A stretch of 64,000 nucleotides of DNA from Cryptomeria japonica. Lineage: Eukaryota > Streptophyta > Pinopsida > Cupressales > Cupressaceae. This document shows positions 10,910-22,710 of the stretch, one piece after another. The notes below the pieces were generated by a model. It saw only the letters and a list, made by a program, of their open reading frames with translations, made no database searches and was not told the DNA's origin. How positions within the stretch are numbered: position 1 is the first letter of the stretch; each line of letters begins with the position of its first letter. The position numbers were made by a program, and so were the translations under genes. Location: NCBI RefSeq assembly GCF_030272615.1, contig NC_081405.1:611999065-612063064 (forward strand). Direction: 5' to 3'.

Positions 10910-12356
10910 TGTTGGCATATGTGCAGAACTTGATGACATGATGATATTGTATGTTGTCATTGATGTCAATATGTTGAAGTATGAACCAGTATATTAAAGT
11001 AAGCAAACTGGAAAGAGAACCAGTATGATACCGGTATGATATTGTGAACCGGTATATGTGAGAAAGTGAAGTGGTTTGTTGGAATGAGAACCGATATATG
11101 GGAAGTTTTGTATCGGGGTTTCATTTGGCATGACTATCGATTGGTAGTCTCAGGTTCAAGGTTTCCGATTGATGCTTTCCAAGCCTGTGTGATTCAACCG
11201 ATGACATCTTGTGATGAGTTAGCATTGTAATGAAGATCAGATCATGTTGCCCCATCAACCTTGTGCGTGTGAAGGATTTCCTTGAGGATCTTGCATGGAG
11301 ATTGATCCTATCTACCTCGAGAATGTGCGAAGTCTCTGCAAATGGTGGAAAGTGCGTGATGAGTTATCAACTTCCTGAAGTGGCAAAGAATGAATGTTGG
11401 AGAACGTCTTGAGATCTGTTTGAGACCGTTGTATTCAATGCAGTATGATTAACTGTCAGGATTGAACAGATTGAATTGTTAAACCTAAATGTTTACGATT
11501 TATGCTACCGACCTATTTGTTTCCCATAAGGTCGATGATGTTTTTCACTTTGAAGTTGCTGGCAAATGTTATGTGTGTATCCAAGTGAAGAGATGCCTAA
11601 TTCTTGCTAGACCAGAGAAGTGTGTGGATACCTGCAAAGTGTGATTGCAGAAGCAAAGGAGCTAAAGTGGATCTGCCTTGGCATTGAGTGTTGTTATCAG
11701 ATCAGTGTATTACCTGTTGACTTCTAACAATTTCAGCAGTTGGAAAATCCCTTAACCAGGTAGCTTTAACAGGGTGAATCAATTCAATGAGTTCTTGAAA
11801 TCCTCTTGCGAGGTAACCTTTAACAGGGTTCTAACCTTTAACTAGGTGTTTATCCATCCCTTAACTGGGTGATCCCTAGCAAGATCGGTTCCTAATAGAA
11901 CCCATTGTAAAGTCTTTAACCGAACTAGCCTCCTAACAGAGCGGACTTCAGAAGAGTTCAAAGAACATCTTGTGGGTATTCATTCCCATTGTGGTTTTTC
12001 CCAGTTGGGTTTCCACGTGAAAAATTAGTGTGTCATGTGTGATGTTTTTCATGTGATGCTTTAATATTTTCTGTCAAGTGGTAATGCATGTTGGTTCAGT
12101 AGTCATTATATTTAACATGATGTATTACTCGCTTGTGTGTATGGATGAAGTGGAAATGAGATATTAGGTGTTGTAAATATCTAAGTGTTACCAGTTTATG
12201 CCTTTCACATTCTCACTGTGTCTTACCGGTGATAATGTTTACCAGTTAAGTACAGTCTTTATAGACAAACTGGTTCAGGGAAAGTTTTGCATGTACTGAT
12301 TCACCCCCCCCCCTCTTAGTACTGGTTTGGTACTAATAGTTTATCATTATTCATCA
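10910..12356 (+). repeat. Copia-1 3' LTR
   Basis: It starts TGTTGGCATATGTGCAGAAC and ends ATTATTCATCA; length 1447 bp. It is followed by GTTAA (12357-12361). Compared with the 5' LTR it shows many C/T and G/A differences, often in CCGG-like contexts, plus a few short indels. Confidence 0.95.
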
Positions 12357-12361
12357 GTTAA

Positions 12362-13447
12362 CTCCTCGGGAGAGCAGGCCTGCTAAAGGATTTAAAAATG
12401 CTTTAAAACACTGAAAGTGTAAGAGTGGTTTGGCTTTTTGATCACCCACTTAAGGGGAGAGCATATACCTTCCACTTTTGGAGCAAGGCACATAGGTGTT
12501 CTTTTTATCCTTTTATTGCAATGATTTGTTAAAGTCTATATGGAGATATTGCTCCACAAAAGCATGGTGTTTATTTTATTTCCCCAAATTAGTGATTTTC
12601 TAATCTAGTGAAAAGAAACCTGGTCAACAAAGCAAACAGTTCGACTTGGTCAACAAAAATAAATCGACAAAGGAGAAGAATTTCCCTCTTTTACTTGGAA
12701 TAAAATTTGACAAGTGAGGTTCTTTTACTTTGCAAAATTAAAATTGATCCTTTTAAACACCAAAGGATAGTGAGGTTCTTTTTTAAGCTCTTTGCAAAAA
12801 TAAAATTTTGTTGGTTCTTTTTAGATGCCCAAAATGAAGATTTTCTCCTAAGAAAGCAAGAAATATTCTTTGTTGTTGTTCTTTTTAGGTATCCAAAGTA
12901 AAAGGTGAGTTCAATTTTAGTTAAACAAGAAATGAAAGAAATTTTAATTTTTAACTAACTTAAAAAAGTTAGTAAAAAAAATTAAACTACTTCAATCCTT
13001 AAGTAAAAATAAACCTCCCAACCTGCAATCAAACGGTTAGTCACCTGCAGAAAACAAGTTAATAAGTTAGCAAAAAAAGATGGTTTCGTGGACTTCCACA
13101 AGTCTAATTTGAGGTTTATGTTACAAATTATTTCCTGCTTTTTGTCTGTGATGCGCTATAGAATGCACTAGATGCACTACAGAAAACCTACGATGCGCTA
13201 TCAAAAAGACCCGACACGCTGAACTGTTTGCTAGATGCACTGGGCTATTAAATTCGGGTGCTGAAAGCTACAGGAAATATTTAAAAATGCTATACACTAA
13301 ATATGGGTTCCTATGCACTAAGAGATGAGTCCAATGCACTAAACAGTAAACCAGATGCGCTAAGAGATGTTCCCTACATGTTGATTTTCATTTCCCGCGT
13401 ACCTGCAAAGTTGGTCATATTCTAAAACTAACTTGATTAATGGGGCT
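12362..13447 (-). other. Gypsy-1 leader, LTR-proximal half
   Basis: Continuation of the leader after Copia-1. Near 12710-12900 the phrase GGTTCTTTT recurs with TTTGCAAAA-rich neighbours, an imperfect three-fold repeat. The second 21-bp array is at 13151-13396. The one open frame of note (13433-13660) crosses the PBS/LTR border and has no family signal. Confidence 0.6.
13151..13396 (+). repeat. 21-bp periodic array 2 (core ATGCGCTA/ATGCACTA)
   Basis: Cores start at 13151, 13172, 13193, 13214, 13235, 13256, 13292, 13313, 13334, 13355 and 13376, all 21 bp apart except one step of 36 (2 x 21 - 6). An extra off-phase core is at 13163. Some cores are weak (13214, 13256, 13376). Many have CpG turned into CpA. 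The array ends about 75 bp from the LTR of Gypsy-1. Orientation is the same as array 1. Confidence 0.87.
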
Positions 13448-13467
13448 ATGCCCCATGGTGGGCTCCA
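13448..13467 (-). promoter_or_regulatory. Gypsy-1 primer binding site candidate
   Basis: On the minus strand TGGAGCCCACCATGGGGC begins four bases after the inferred LTR end. The leading TGG fits the complement of a tRNA CCA end. I cannot match the rest to a named tRNA from memory. The sequence also contains a palindromic CCCCATGGTGGG-like patch. Confidence 0.35.
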
Positions 13468-13471
13468 GAAA

Positions 13472-14940
13472 TGTATGTGGCAAAAGCGGTTCAATGAAAT
13501 GGAAATTACAAAAATTATTCAAAGACTTGCCCACACACCAATGGGACTCTTGGTGCAAGTTATGGAGGTATCAGGAATAGCTCAACTTCCCAAGGGGTGT
13601 TCCATTGTTCTCTATCTCACAAGACCCCTCAAGCCAATGCCTTTTCTCTCAGATCACTGAGCAAAGTCACTTAGGGATGACAATTGTAAGAATGAGGGAT
13701 GCTTTTTGATCAATCTTAGTATAAATACATCCTATTTATGCACGATTTTAGATATGAACTAAACTAGTGATGATAAGATGAAAAGATTAGTAAAATACTA
13801 TCCTAACATGATATACTAGTTTATATGATTAATTAAGATAATGGAAACGCTTCTAAAAATGATTATTAGATTATATTTCTATTCCAAAGAGAGACTAAAT
13901 GCTTGCTGAAAATGAGTATAAGTGTGATGCTAAAGACTTGGATGATAAAATGGAGGGATGAGGGCTCTATTTATAGGAGAAATGGGGCAATGGATGGTTA
14001 GGATTGAAGGATCTTATCAAGGGTTGGGATTGAAAGTTATCAATCCATGTTTACATTTCTCACCAATGAAATGGTGACAATTGTCAACATAAGACTGCTT
14101 GAGAGGAGATGTAAGAAGCATTAAATGCTTGAGAAGACCTCATGGTTACCCTAGGGGGTAAGGGCTAAGTTTAGGTTAAGGTTATCCATTGGATAAATCT
14201 TTTACCCAAGGGGTAAACTCTTGTGCAAGGGTTAAAGGGATAACCAAGGGTAAAGCCATGAATGCTTGATGAGACCCCTGGGTTAGATGAAGGTTGAGTT
14301 AGGCAAAAAGTCTCTAACCATGTCAAAAGGGTGAGTTAACCATTAATGGTTTGGAAGACTTTGGGGACAAATTTGTAAGAGTCCTTCCAAATTTGGGGGA
14401 ACTCAACAAGTTAGCTTGTTGAAGACATAAAGGCTTTATTGCTTTTGGAAGACTTTCCTCCAAATTTGAGAATTGACATCCTCAAATTTAGGGGAAAGGA
14501 ATGATTGAAGGGTTTAGGATAATTGATTAGGATTAGATAGGTTCTAGAAGAATTTAGGAAGGGGGTTTAGGAGGCAAGTGGGAGATGTAGGAAAATGCAA
14601 GTGGGTGGAGAAAATAGAATTTAATTAAAATAAAATTAATTTATTTCAATTGTAGTTGCAAGTGGAGGATTAAATAAATTAGATTTATTTATTTGGGGTG
14701 AACTATTTAATTAAATGTAAATTTAATTAAAAGTAGAGAGAAGGGATTTAATTAAATAAAATGATTTATTCAATTAAATGATGTGAAAGTTTTAAGTGAA
14801 TTTAAATAAATAAATTGAATAATTTATTTAATCAAATAGAGGAATGTGGATGATTTAATTAAATTAGATTTAACTAAATAGAGGAATGAGAATAAAATGA
14901 ACATTAAATATTCATTTAGGAATATGGTCATTTTTATACA
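13472..14940 (-). repeat. Gypsy-1 5' LTR
   Basis: Plus-strand ends are TGTATGTGGC and TTTTTATACA, an inverted TGTAT/ATACA pair; length 1469 bp, close to the 1458 bp of the related solo LTR at 15714-17171. The two share stretches such as TCTATTTATAGG, CAATGGATGGTT and GAAGCATTAAATGCTTGA. The right border is clear; the left border is inferred from the TG start and the adjacent PBS candidate. The U3 part (right side) is rich in ATTTAATTAAA blocks. Confidence 0.75.
13967..13976 (-). promoter_or_regulatory. TATA box of Gypsy-1 LTR
   Basis: CTATAAATAG on the minus strand. The same decamer occurs in the solo LTR (16202-16211, minus) and in the Gypsy-3 LTR (26954-26963, plus), always in element-sense orientation. 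That conservation across three copies supports a real promoter element. Confidence 0.7.
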
Positions 14941-15713
14941 TCTACATAACCTATAGAAGTTTTACTAGTAGTGTAGCCTATGAAATCTTCACCCCTCTTG
15001 TTCTTCCTATTCATGATAATACAATAGATTTTTCATTTTAGGTGGAGGATGGTTTTGAGTTAAAAGGAACCTTTTCTTTCCTGGAGGATATGGATGATTT
15101 CAATCCATATTATTTTGATCATGACATTGTGTTGTCTCTTTATAAGAAGTATGGGATTTCTTAAACTATGTTCAGAAAAACTAAACCTGATTTTGGTACT
15201 TCAAAGAAGAAGGAAGGGAGAAAATCATAGGCTAAAAAACTTCATTTAGAAGGCAAGGCAGCCATTGAGGAGGGATTCTAGTGGACTATGGATTCTCTCT
15301 TATCTTGAAAAAATAAAAGAGTCTAGTTTGCTTTGGCTTGAGGCCTTTAATGTATTGTTTATTGTTTTGACTCCTCTTGTGGATTGGAGTCATCTTGTTT
15401 CCTTTTAGTTCTTTTTAGGCTTCTTCCCTTCTTTTTCTCCTCTTCCTTCTTTTGTCTTGCTTCTTACATGATAGGATTCGATGTACTCTGTATCTTTTTT
15501 ATGTTTTAATAAAGGGTGTGGGCCATCTCCTCACATTTTATAGATAAATAAATTATTCTAATTATAATACATTATATTATTTAATAGATACAAATTTATT
15601 TTTGAAATAATACTATAACTATATTTAGTTTATTTAATTTATACATTAGTTTTATATATAATTAATATTATAATTTTATTTATTATTTTATATTATATAA
15701 TAAATATTACTTA
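14941..15713 (+). pseudogene. LINE-like coding remnant and 3' end
   Basis: From 15042 the plus strand reads VEDGFELKGTFSFLEDMDDF and on for 40 codons to a TAA at 15162, then continues in the same frame with further stops to about 15308. The later part is Lys/Arg-rich (KTKPDFGTSKKKEGRKS), like the C-terminal end of plant L1 ORF1 proteins. A 3'-UTR-like stretch follows, ending AATAAAGGGTGTGGGCCATC near 15515. Bases 15545-15713 are AT-rich with nothing I can name. TTTTAG precedes the first codon, so a spliced retrocopy is another reading. Confidence 0.35.
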
Positions 15714-17171
15714 TGATGCTCTACAAAATGGAAGCGTTAGTTATGATAACAAAGCACAAACAAGAAACAAGAAACCAATTTGTTAGTGTTAGAAATCACA
15801 TGGAAAACACTATCTTAAGCAAGCATATCAAGAAAGACACTACAAAACAAATAGAAAGTTTAATGAATCTACAAAATGTAACTAAACATCTCCATATGCT
15901 CTCTACCATGTTGGTAGCTTCTCCTTCCTTGTTCCTCTCCTCTCCAAGTTCCAAATAAGTGTAGCTCTCAGCAGCATTTTGCACTGTGGATGCCTTATGG
16001 AGGTTCAAGATTGAAAAATGATTAATCTATGCTATGCAAGTGTGAACAAAAGCTAAAATGAGAGATTATCTAATTAGCTAGTGTTGATTTTAAGCCAAAA
16101 GAGTGAATATGAATGATTTATGCTAAATGCTCTCTATCTAAAAATGACTATAAGGTAAATGCATACAAGTTTTCAAGATCTAGATTATGAAGAAATGAGC
16201 TCTATTTATAGGAAAAATGGAGCAATGGATGGTTGAGATTTAGTAATCTCAACAAGGGTCAGGATTGAAGGGTGTAAGATCCATGTGAGGACTTTCAACC
16301 CAATCCCAGGATGACAAGTGTCAACATGAGATGGGTTGAGAGGAGACGGAAGAAGCATTAAATGCTTGACATGACCTGAGGGTTAACTTGGAAGGTAAGG
16401 TTAAGGTTGAGTTGAATGGATAAATTCATTATCCAAAGAATAATGCTTTTATACAATGGGTAAACTTTTGTGCAAGAGTTAGTGAGGATAACCATGGTCA
16501 AAGCAATAAATGTTTGAGGAGACACATGGGTCACATGAGGGTTGAGTTAGGGGTCAAAGTCCCTAACCATGGGTGCAAGTGGATTTAACCATAAAAGGTC
16601 ATGTAAGAGCCATTAGTGGTTTAGAAGACTTTAGAGGTTAGCTTGTTGAACACATAAAGCATTTAATGCTTTTCAAAGACTTTGAAGTCTTTGAGAAGTG
16701 ACTCCAAGTTGCTTAGGAATGTGACAATAATTAGGAGATAGATTAGGCTAATTAGGTAGGGGTTTAGAAGAATCTAGAAGGGGATTAGGATTGCAAGTGG
16801 GTTTGGTGGGTGAGGGAAAATAGGATTTTTATTAAAATAAAATTCATTTATTTCAATAAATAGGTGCAAGTTACATTTTTAGGAGAATGCAAGTGGGGAG
16901 GATTTAATTATGTAAATAAATGTTTTATTTAATTTATTTAAAAGAAGAAAGGGGATTAAATGAAATAAATAGGATTTATTCATTTAATTGATTGTGAATT
17001 TAGTTTAATGAATTAATTAAAATAAATTGAATAATTTATTTAATTAATAGGAGAATGATTTGAAGATGAATTAATTAAATGTTAACTTAATTAACTGATG
17101 GCTAGTGGATTTTTAATCAAATAAATAGCAAATATTCATTTAATTAAATTGGACAGATTTATGTGACTACA
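15714..17171 (-). mobile_element. Solo LTR of the same Tat group
   Basis: Termini are TGATGCTCTACA and GTGACTACA, flanked by ACTTA on both sides (15709-15713 and 17172-17176). Length is 1458 bp. There is no internal coding region, so this is a recombination product in which the two LTRs collapsed to one. The TATA box on the minus strand (16202-16211) gives the orientation. Similarity to the Gypsy-1 LTR is clear from about 13930-14930 against 16190-17160. Confidence 0.88.
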
Positions 17172-17338
17172 ACTTAATTTACTCTAATATTCATTAAACT
17201 ATGATATCATTTTAAATTCATCTATAGTAAATTTAGAATAATTAATTAGAGTGTCTATTTTGTGATATTACAATAATAAATAAAAGCTATTATAAGCAGT
17301 TCAATTTATAACTATTTTTCGTTTTATTAAATTTTAAT
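17172..17338. other. Short AT-rich spacer
   Basis: AT-rich sequence right of the solo LTR duplication. No gene or element seen. Confidence 0.6.
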
Positions 17339-17951
17339 TTGTTGTACAATAATTATATTTTGAACTTTTATCTTTCTCCCCTTCTCTCTCCCTTTCTATT
17401 ACTAGTATCTATCACCTCCTTTATTTGTCACTCTTTCCCCCTCTATCTCCATCTTCACGTATCTCCCTCTCCCTCTATCTATATCTCATTATCTCTATCT
17501 CTCTCTTATTCAATCTATCTCTCCCTCAACCTCTCTTGCTCTCTTTCTATATGTATATCCCTCTATATATTACTTCCTATCTCTATTTCTCATCCTCACT
17601 CTTTCTCTCTCCTTCCATCTCCCCCTTTATATATTTGCCTCTCTCACACACCCTCTACCTTTCCCAAGTCATATCTATCTCTTTATATATCTCTTTCCCT
17701 CTCTCCCTATCACTCCCTCTTTTTATATCTCTCCCTAATTTGTCTCTCACCTCTTTATTTTTCTCCATCCCTATCTATCTATTTATACATAGTTATCTCT
17801 CTCTTTGTCTTTCTTTGTATCTATTCCTCTCACTCATACACACACTCCTTGTTTCTCCCTCCCCATATGTATCTATATCTCTCTATCCCCCCTCTCTCCC
17901 TCTCTCCTCTCTTTATACCTCTCTAGATATTTATTGCTTTTCTTGTTTCTA

Positions 17952-18055
<104 letters not shown>

Positions 18056-18195
18056 TCTTTATCTCATTATCTCTCACTATATTTATCTCTCCCTATACAT
18101 CTCTCTCTATCTCTCTATCTATTTCTCTCCCTCTTCCTCTCTTCCTTTACCTACATCTCTACATGTATCTTCTTCTCCCCTTCTATATATAGACA

Positions 18196-18314
<119 letters not shown>

Positions 18315-18413
18315 TCCATCTCTATCCATCCTATGATCTCTCTCTCTCTCCCCCCTCTCCACATACCTTTCCTTCTCCATCTCCATCTCTATCTCTATCT
18401 TCCTCCCTATTGA

Positions 18414-18684
18414 CCTAATGTATTGCACAAATATATGCAAAAAACCTACCTTTTTTTTCTAATTGACCTTCCATGCCTATTTGGCAGCCCATTGAATAGC
18501 AAGATGCAATTTCTAGTGATAATAGAGTTTCTCGAATGTTTCAAGGGAGAGGGTTCTGACATTTTTTTATCAATGTATAGGTGGATGTCTTGTCAAACAT
18601 AAACCAACACACATAGAAATTTGTCCTCATTCAAATTATATTTTCTTTACTTTATTACATTTCCTAAGATAAAACAACACACTA
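18414..18684. other. Unassigned spacer
   Basis: Unique-looking sequence between the CT tract and Copia-2. No coding or repeat signal seen. Its last five bases (CACTA) are the left flank of Copia-2. Confidence 0.5.
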
Positions 18685-19554
18685 TGTTGGTCCCTACCAA
18701 TGACTGAGAGGGGGGGTGAATCAGTCACCTACCGGTTTTACAGAATTAAAACCCTTTTACTCAAGTATGCATTAACTTAGCATTTATCAACACAAATAGT
18801 TATTACAGGAAAACATGCATGCATGAAAAGATACACAATAACACCAAGAATTATCTCGTGGAAACCCAAATGGGAGAAAACCACGGTGTGAGTTGATGCT
18901 CACAAAATTTGTACTCTTTTGGAGCACGCTCGGAGAGGATCCATCCCTATTAGGAGATCACAAAGAAATTGTTAGGTGTCACCCGGTTAAGGGATTTTCT
19001 TTAAGGCTTGTTAGAGCCTTTACCCTATTAGAGGTAGCCTTGTTAAAGGACTTAGGATCATCAATTAAGATGTCACCCAGTTAAGGGAATTTACAAAGGG
19101 ACATGTTAAAGTCCACCCGGTTAAGGGATTTTACTTTTGTAGTTATTAGAAAAATAGAGAGAATGATCTGTTGTAATAGATACTCTTAGCTTAATCAAAT
19201 CCAAATGAAGCTCTTCGGTTTGACCACCGGTGCTCTGCATTCTTGTTGTTTCTTATCCAAACATCCTTCAACATACCAGTTGTCAGTTGACACTACTACA
19301 CTAACTCACTTGTCAGTTGGAAACAATGCATTGCCAGCATATCACTTACTGGTTTGCAGTCCTTGCACAAGTCAACACTAACTTGTGTACCAGTGACTCC
19401 AAAGGTCTTTGTGCTGAAAGACATTTCCTCACTTACCAGTGAATATCAAAGACATCTCATTAGGTCTGCGACAATAACAGTACTTGCACAAACATCTCTT
19501 ACACTTGTAACCATCCTATACTGGTTGACATAAATGACAATTACAATGCCAACA
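18685..19554 (-). repeat. Copia-2 3' LTR (short form)
   Basis: Starts TGTTGGTCCCTACCAATGAC and ends CAATGCCAACA; 870 bp. It is 722 bp shorter than the 5' LTR: a block corresponding to about 30050-30780 is missing. Both sides of the gap match the other LTR well. Confidence 0.9.
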
Positions 19555-20044
19555 ATTTCCCCCTTTGGCATTGATGGCAACACTTTTGACTCCTCTTTAG
19601 CAATCACTCACTTTTGCTTCTACTGAACTGATCGATCTTTGAGTAATGATCTTACTCTCCCTTTTAGTTGGCTTCCATTCATATTACTTCTGACTTCATT
19701 GTCACATTTGTCTTCATCTTCCTTCATGTTACATCATTTGTATTGAAACTTCTCCCTCTTTAACATCAATGCCAAAGGTGTATTCTAGACACCCTATTTC
19801 ACAAACTGCATTGACTGCTCCCCCTAACAGGAGTAGTCCATAATCATCAATCCAAATACATAGATTTTTCAAGAAAATTATACCAGATTGATGATGTTCC
19901 AACCTTTACTCACCTTAGAGTATGCAGGGGAATTACCCCTAGCTTACCTCTGAGATACTCAAAAGTATCCTTAGGTAGTGTCTTGGTGAATATGTCAGCA
20001 ACCTGTTCCTTGGTGGACACATATTCCAGTCTAACTTCTTTGTC
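19555..20044 (-). other. Copia-2 3' spacer with PPT
   Basis: Read on the minus strand, CCAAAGGGGGAAAT lies directly before the 3' LTR; this is the purine tract that primes plus-strand DNA synthesis. The rest holds the C-terminal end of RNase H (down to about 19900) and non-coding sequence. Confidence 0.75.
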
Positions 20045-21190
20045 CTACACATGTTCCCTAAGATAATGATATTTTATTGCAATGTGCTTGGTTTTAGAGT
20101 GCATTACCAGATTTTTTGATATGTTGATGGCACATGTATTGTCATGATGTATCACCACAGGATCAGTCACCTTTTCTTGGATACCTTCCAATATCTGCTT
20201 GATCCATACTACTTGTGTACAATTGATTGTAGTAGCCACATACTCTGCCTCAGATGTGGATTGAGAGATGCAATTATGTTTCTTGTTTGTCCATGACACA
20301 ATCATGTCTCCAAGAAAGAATGCACCTCCACTAGTGCTCTTAGAATTGTCATCAATGTTTTGTGCCCAATCTGCATCGATGAAGATACTTAAGTTGAAAT
20401 CTCCCTTATGTGGATACCAGAGACCACACTCATCAATCCCCTTAAGGTATCTAAATATTCTCTTAACCGCCACCATATGAGTCTCTTTTGGATTTGCAGC
20501 AAATCTAGCAACCAAGCCAACTGCTTGTGCTATATCCGGTCTACTATGTACTGCATACTACAACTTACCGATCATGGATCGGTAAAGTGTCTCATTCACT
20601 TAATTAGCCTCATCATTTTTGGAGAGCTTGTAACCTATAACCATTGGAGTCCCAACAGGTTTGGAATCTTCCATTCCAAAAGTCTTCAATATTTCTCTTA
20701 TGTACTTGGTTCGGCTAATAAATATACCTTTCTTTAGCTAAGATACTTGCAGACTGATGAAGAATTTAATTTCATTGATCATGGACATTTGAAATTCTCA
20801 CTTCATTTCATCTGCAAAACCTTTGCTCATCTCATCATCTCCCCCAAAGATGATGCCATCTACAAAAATCTCTGCAATCAAATGTTTTTCTTTTTCTCTG
20901 ATTTTCAAATACAAGTTGTTGTTGTCACTAGTTCTCATGAACCCTATACTCATCAGATATGAGTGCACCCTCTCATACCAAGCTCTTGGTGCTTTTTTTA
21001 GCCCATACAAAGCCTTCTTCAGCTTGCATACCATGTCTCTTCCATCTTTTGTTACAAATCCTTCTGGTTGCTCAATGTACACTTCTTCCTCTAAAATACC
21101 ATTCAAGAATGCCAATTTGACATCCATTTGGTAAACTTTGAACTTCTTACTACTTCCTCTAAAACACCATTCAAGCATACCCTTTGCAGA
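20045..21190 (-). pseudogene. Copia-2 reverse transcriptase and RNase H (decayed)
   Basis: Pieces 21178-20798 and 20515-20045 are in one frame. RT shows [20 protein letters not shown] and [17 protein letters not shown], but the catalytic box reads FVDGIIFGG: the second Asp is Gly (codon at 20855-20857). RNase H shows IDADWAQN, STSEAEYVA and HHDNTCAINISKN, with acidic residues kept. Upstream of YQMDV the fingers of RT are missing and replaced by a partial repeat (about 21085-21112 and 21154-21181 both read CTCTAAAA[TC]ACCATTCAAG). The enzyme would copy element RNA to DNA; this copy is dead. Confidence 0.88.
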
Positions 21191-21944
21191 CTAACCTCGC
21201 TTTGTTTCTTACTACTTGACCGGTTTCATCCATTTTATTTCTAAACACCCATTTGATGCCTATCACATTTTTGTTCTCTGGTCTAGGCACAAGAGCCCAA
21301 GTTTCATTTTTCTCAATTAGCTCTAGTTCTTCCACAATGGCTTTGATCTAGTCTTCATCTTTTAGAGCCTCCTTCACTATTTTGGGCTCAATTTTGGAGA
21401 GTAGACATGTACTCTCTCTTGCTCTTCTTCTAGTCAATACTCTTGCATCTTTGTCACCAAGGATATTGTCAGCATAGTTATTGTTTCTGACATACCTTGC
21501 TAGTACTAGTTCATTTCTTGGAGCTTCTTCTACCAGTTGTGTAGGTTCTACTTCACATGCTTCCTCATTTGCCGCTGCAACAAGATTCTCTTCAGCAGGT
21601 TTTATCGGTACAGTGTACTCGAATCCTTGATAATCCTCTGGTTCACTCTTTCTATCCTATTCATTTTTCTCAGAGTACTCATCCACTCTGACATTGGCAC
21701 TCTCCACAATCTTACCCATCCTTTTGTTCAAACACCAATATGCTTTACTCTTTGTGGAGTAACCTAAGAAGGTTCCTTCATCACTCTTGGGATCAAACTT
21801 TCTAGAGTACTCATCCCTCTTGATATAGCACCTACTTCCAAATACTTTGAAACGACTCACATTGGGTGAATTTTCACACCATAATTCATAGGAAGTTTTA
21901 TTTGTCCCTTTCTTAACCTGTATCAAATTCAAGGTATACACAAC
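21191..21944 (-). pseudogene. Copia-2 integrase C-terminal part and linker to RT
   Basis: The stretch ending at 21657 reads VKKGTNKTSYELW and FKVFGSRCYIKRDEYSRKF, the conserved tail of copia integrase (compare Copia-1 near 8620-8720). Downstream is an acidic, low-conservation linker, then [18 protein letters not shown], the RT start. Several stops break it. The upstream half of integrase lies beyond the Gypsy-3 insertion at 27415 and above. Confidence 0.85.
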
Positions 21945-22024
21945 TGTATACACCTAAAAATGGTTTGAAGATAATTAATTGAATAAGCAATTATTTAATT
22001 AATCCTCCTCCCTAGTTTAATTGA
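21945..22024 (+). repeat. Gypsy-3 5' LTR remnant (80 bp)
   Basis: It starts TGTATACACCTAAAAATGG and matches 26370-26449 with few differences. The breakpoint is at or just after GTTTAATTGA. Confidence 0.9.
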
Positions 22025-22710
22025 TTGAAAGGGAAGAAGAAGATGTAGAAGTCGATGTAGTTCACACGTATGCAGGACAAACATTGGGAACTAGCCTACT
22101 TGAATCAGAATCACATTCGACTGACATGGACTTAACCGAGGACGATCAGGAGTTTCTTATGCAAGGTCATTCTGATGAGAGTATAGTTCTAGACATCGAA
22201 ATACCTATCAAAAGCTCTGACATCTCTATCATGACTCCTAATATCTTTGAAACAATTCAACCTGAGGATCCTTTATCCTTAATCCATCCTGAGCCTATGA
22301 ACTTGGAAAATAAAGGACATACTACCATTGATACCTTACCTAATGACCATGCCATATCCTTATATCTTAATGAAATCAAACCCGCTAACGTGTCTTCTAG
22401 CCAAGTAGATGTTAAATCTCCTAGTCGCAAAAGTGAAAATCAAGAAAACAATATCAAGTCTAATGCTGAAGACCATTTATTGGCAATGTTAGATCAAGAA
22501 AAAGTAAAAATAAAGGACAGATCTAACGGTGAAAACCTCCTTGAGGCACCAGAAGATGGGAGATTTGACACTTTACCTGAGTACTATCAAGAAAGGTCAT
22601 CCATTTTGATCGAACCAACAGAGGCAGTTATCACTGGCACAACTGATCTACATCCAGCAATCTCTCTATCAGAAATAGCAAGGCAAAAATATTTTGAATC
22701 CTTCAAATGA
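22021..22710 (+). pseudogene. Gypsy-3 polyprotein linker (229 codons, acidic)
   Basis: Open frame of acidic, poorly conserved residues (for example EREEEDVEVDVVHTYAGQ). It joins in the same frame to the archaeal-like RNase H that follows, across a TGA at 22708. In Tat elements such a linker lies between RT/RNase H and the second RNase H. The apparent start is inside the LTR remnant, so it is not a native start. Nothing enzymatic is recognisable. Confidence 0.6.

Larger units (their letters stand above)
5075..12356 (+). mobile_element. Copia-1: complete-length Ty1/copia element
   Basis: This 7282-bp element has two LTRs (5075-6511 and 10910-12356), a tRNA-iMet-type primer binding site, gag-PR-IN-RT-RH order (copia type), a purine tract and a GTTAA duplication. 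The coding part is nearly colinear but has one frameshift near 6960 and seven in-frame stops between 7263 and 9590. It is therefore not autonomous now. It inserted into the leader of Gypsy-1 and so is younger than it. The LTRs differ by many transitions and a few short indels, so it is not a very recent insertion. Confidence 0.95.
1..14940 (-). mobile_element. Gypsy-1: Ty3/gypsy (Tat-type) LTR retrotransposon, 3' part outside the window
   Basis: On the minus strand the order is 5' LTR (13472-14940), primer-binding-site candidate, long leader, gag (about 3543-1540), protease (1550-477) and a G-patch-like stretch (198-119); RT, RNase H, integrase and the 3' LTR would lie left of base 1. The Tat assignment rests on the gag core, the CxxxH...GHxTxDC-like zinc knuckle and the protease form DGGAGLNI, as known for plant Tat elements. 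The leader is split by the younger Copia-1. All coding parts carry stops or frameshifts, so this copy is dead. The right flank of the LTR is TCTAC, which should be the target-site duplication at the unseen other end. Confidence 0.8.
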
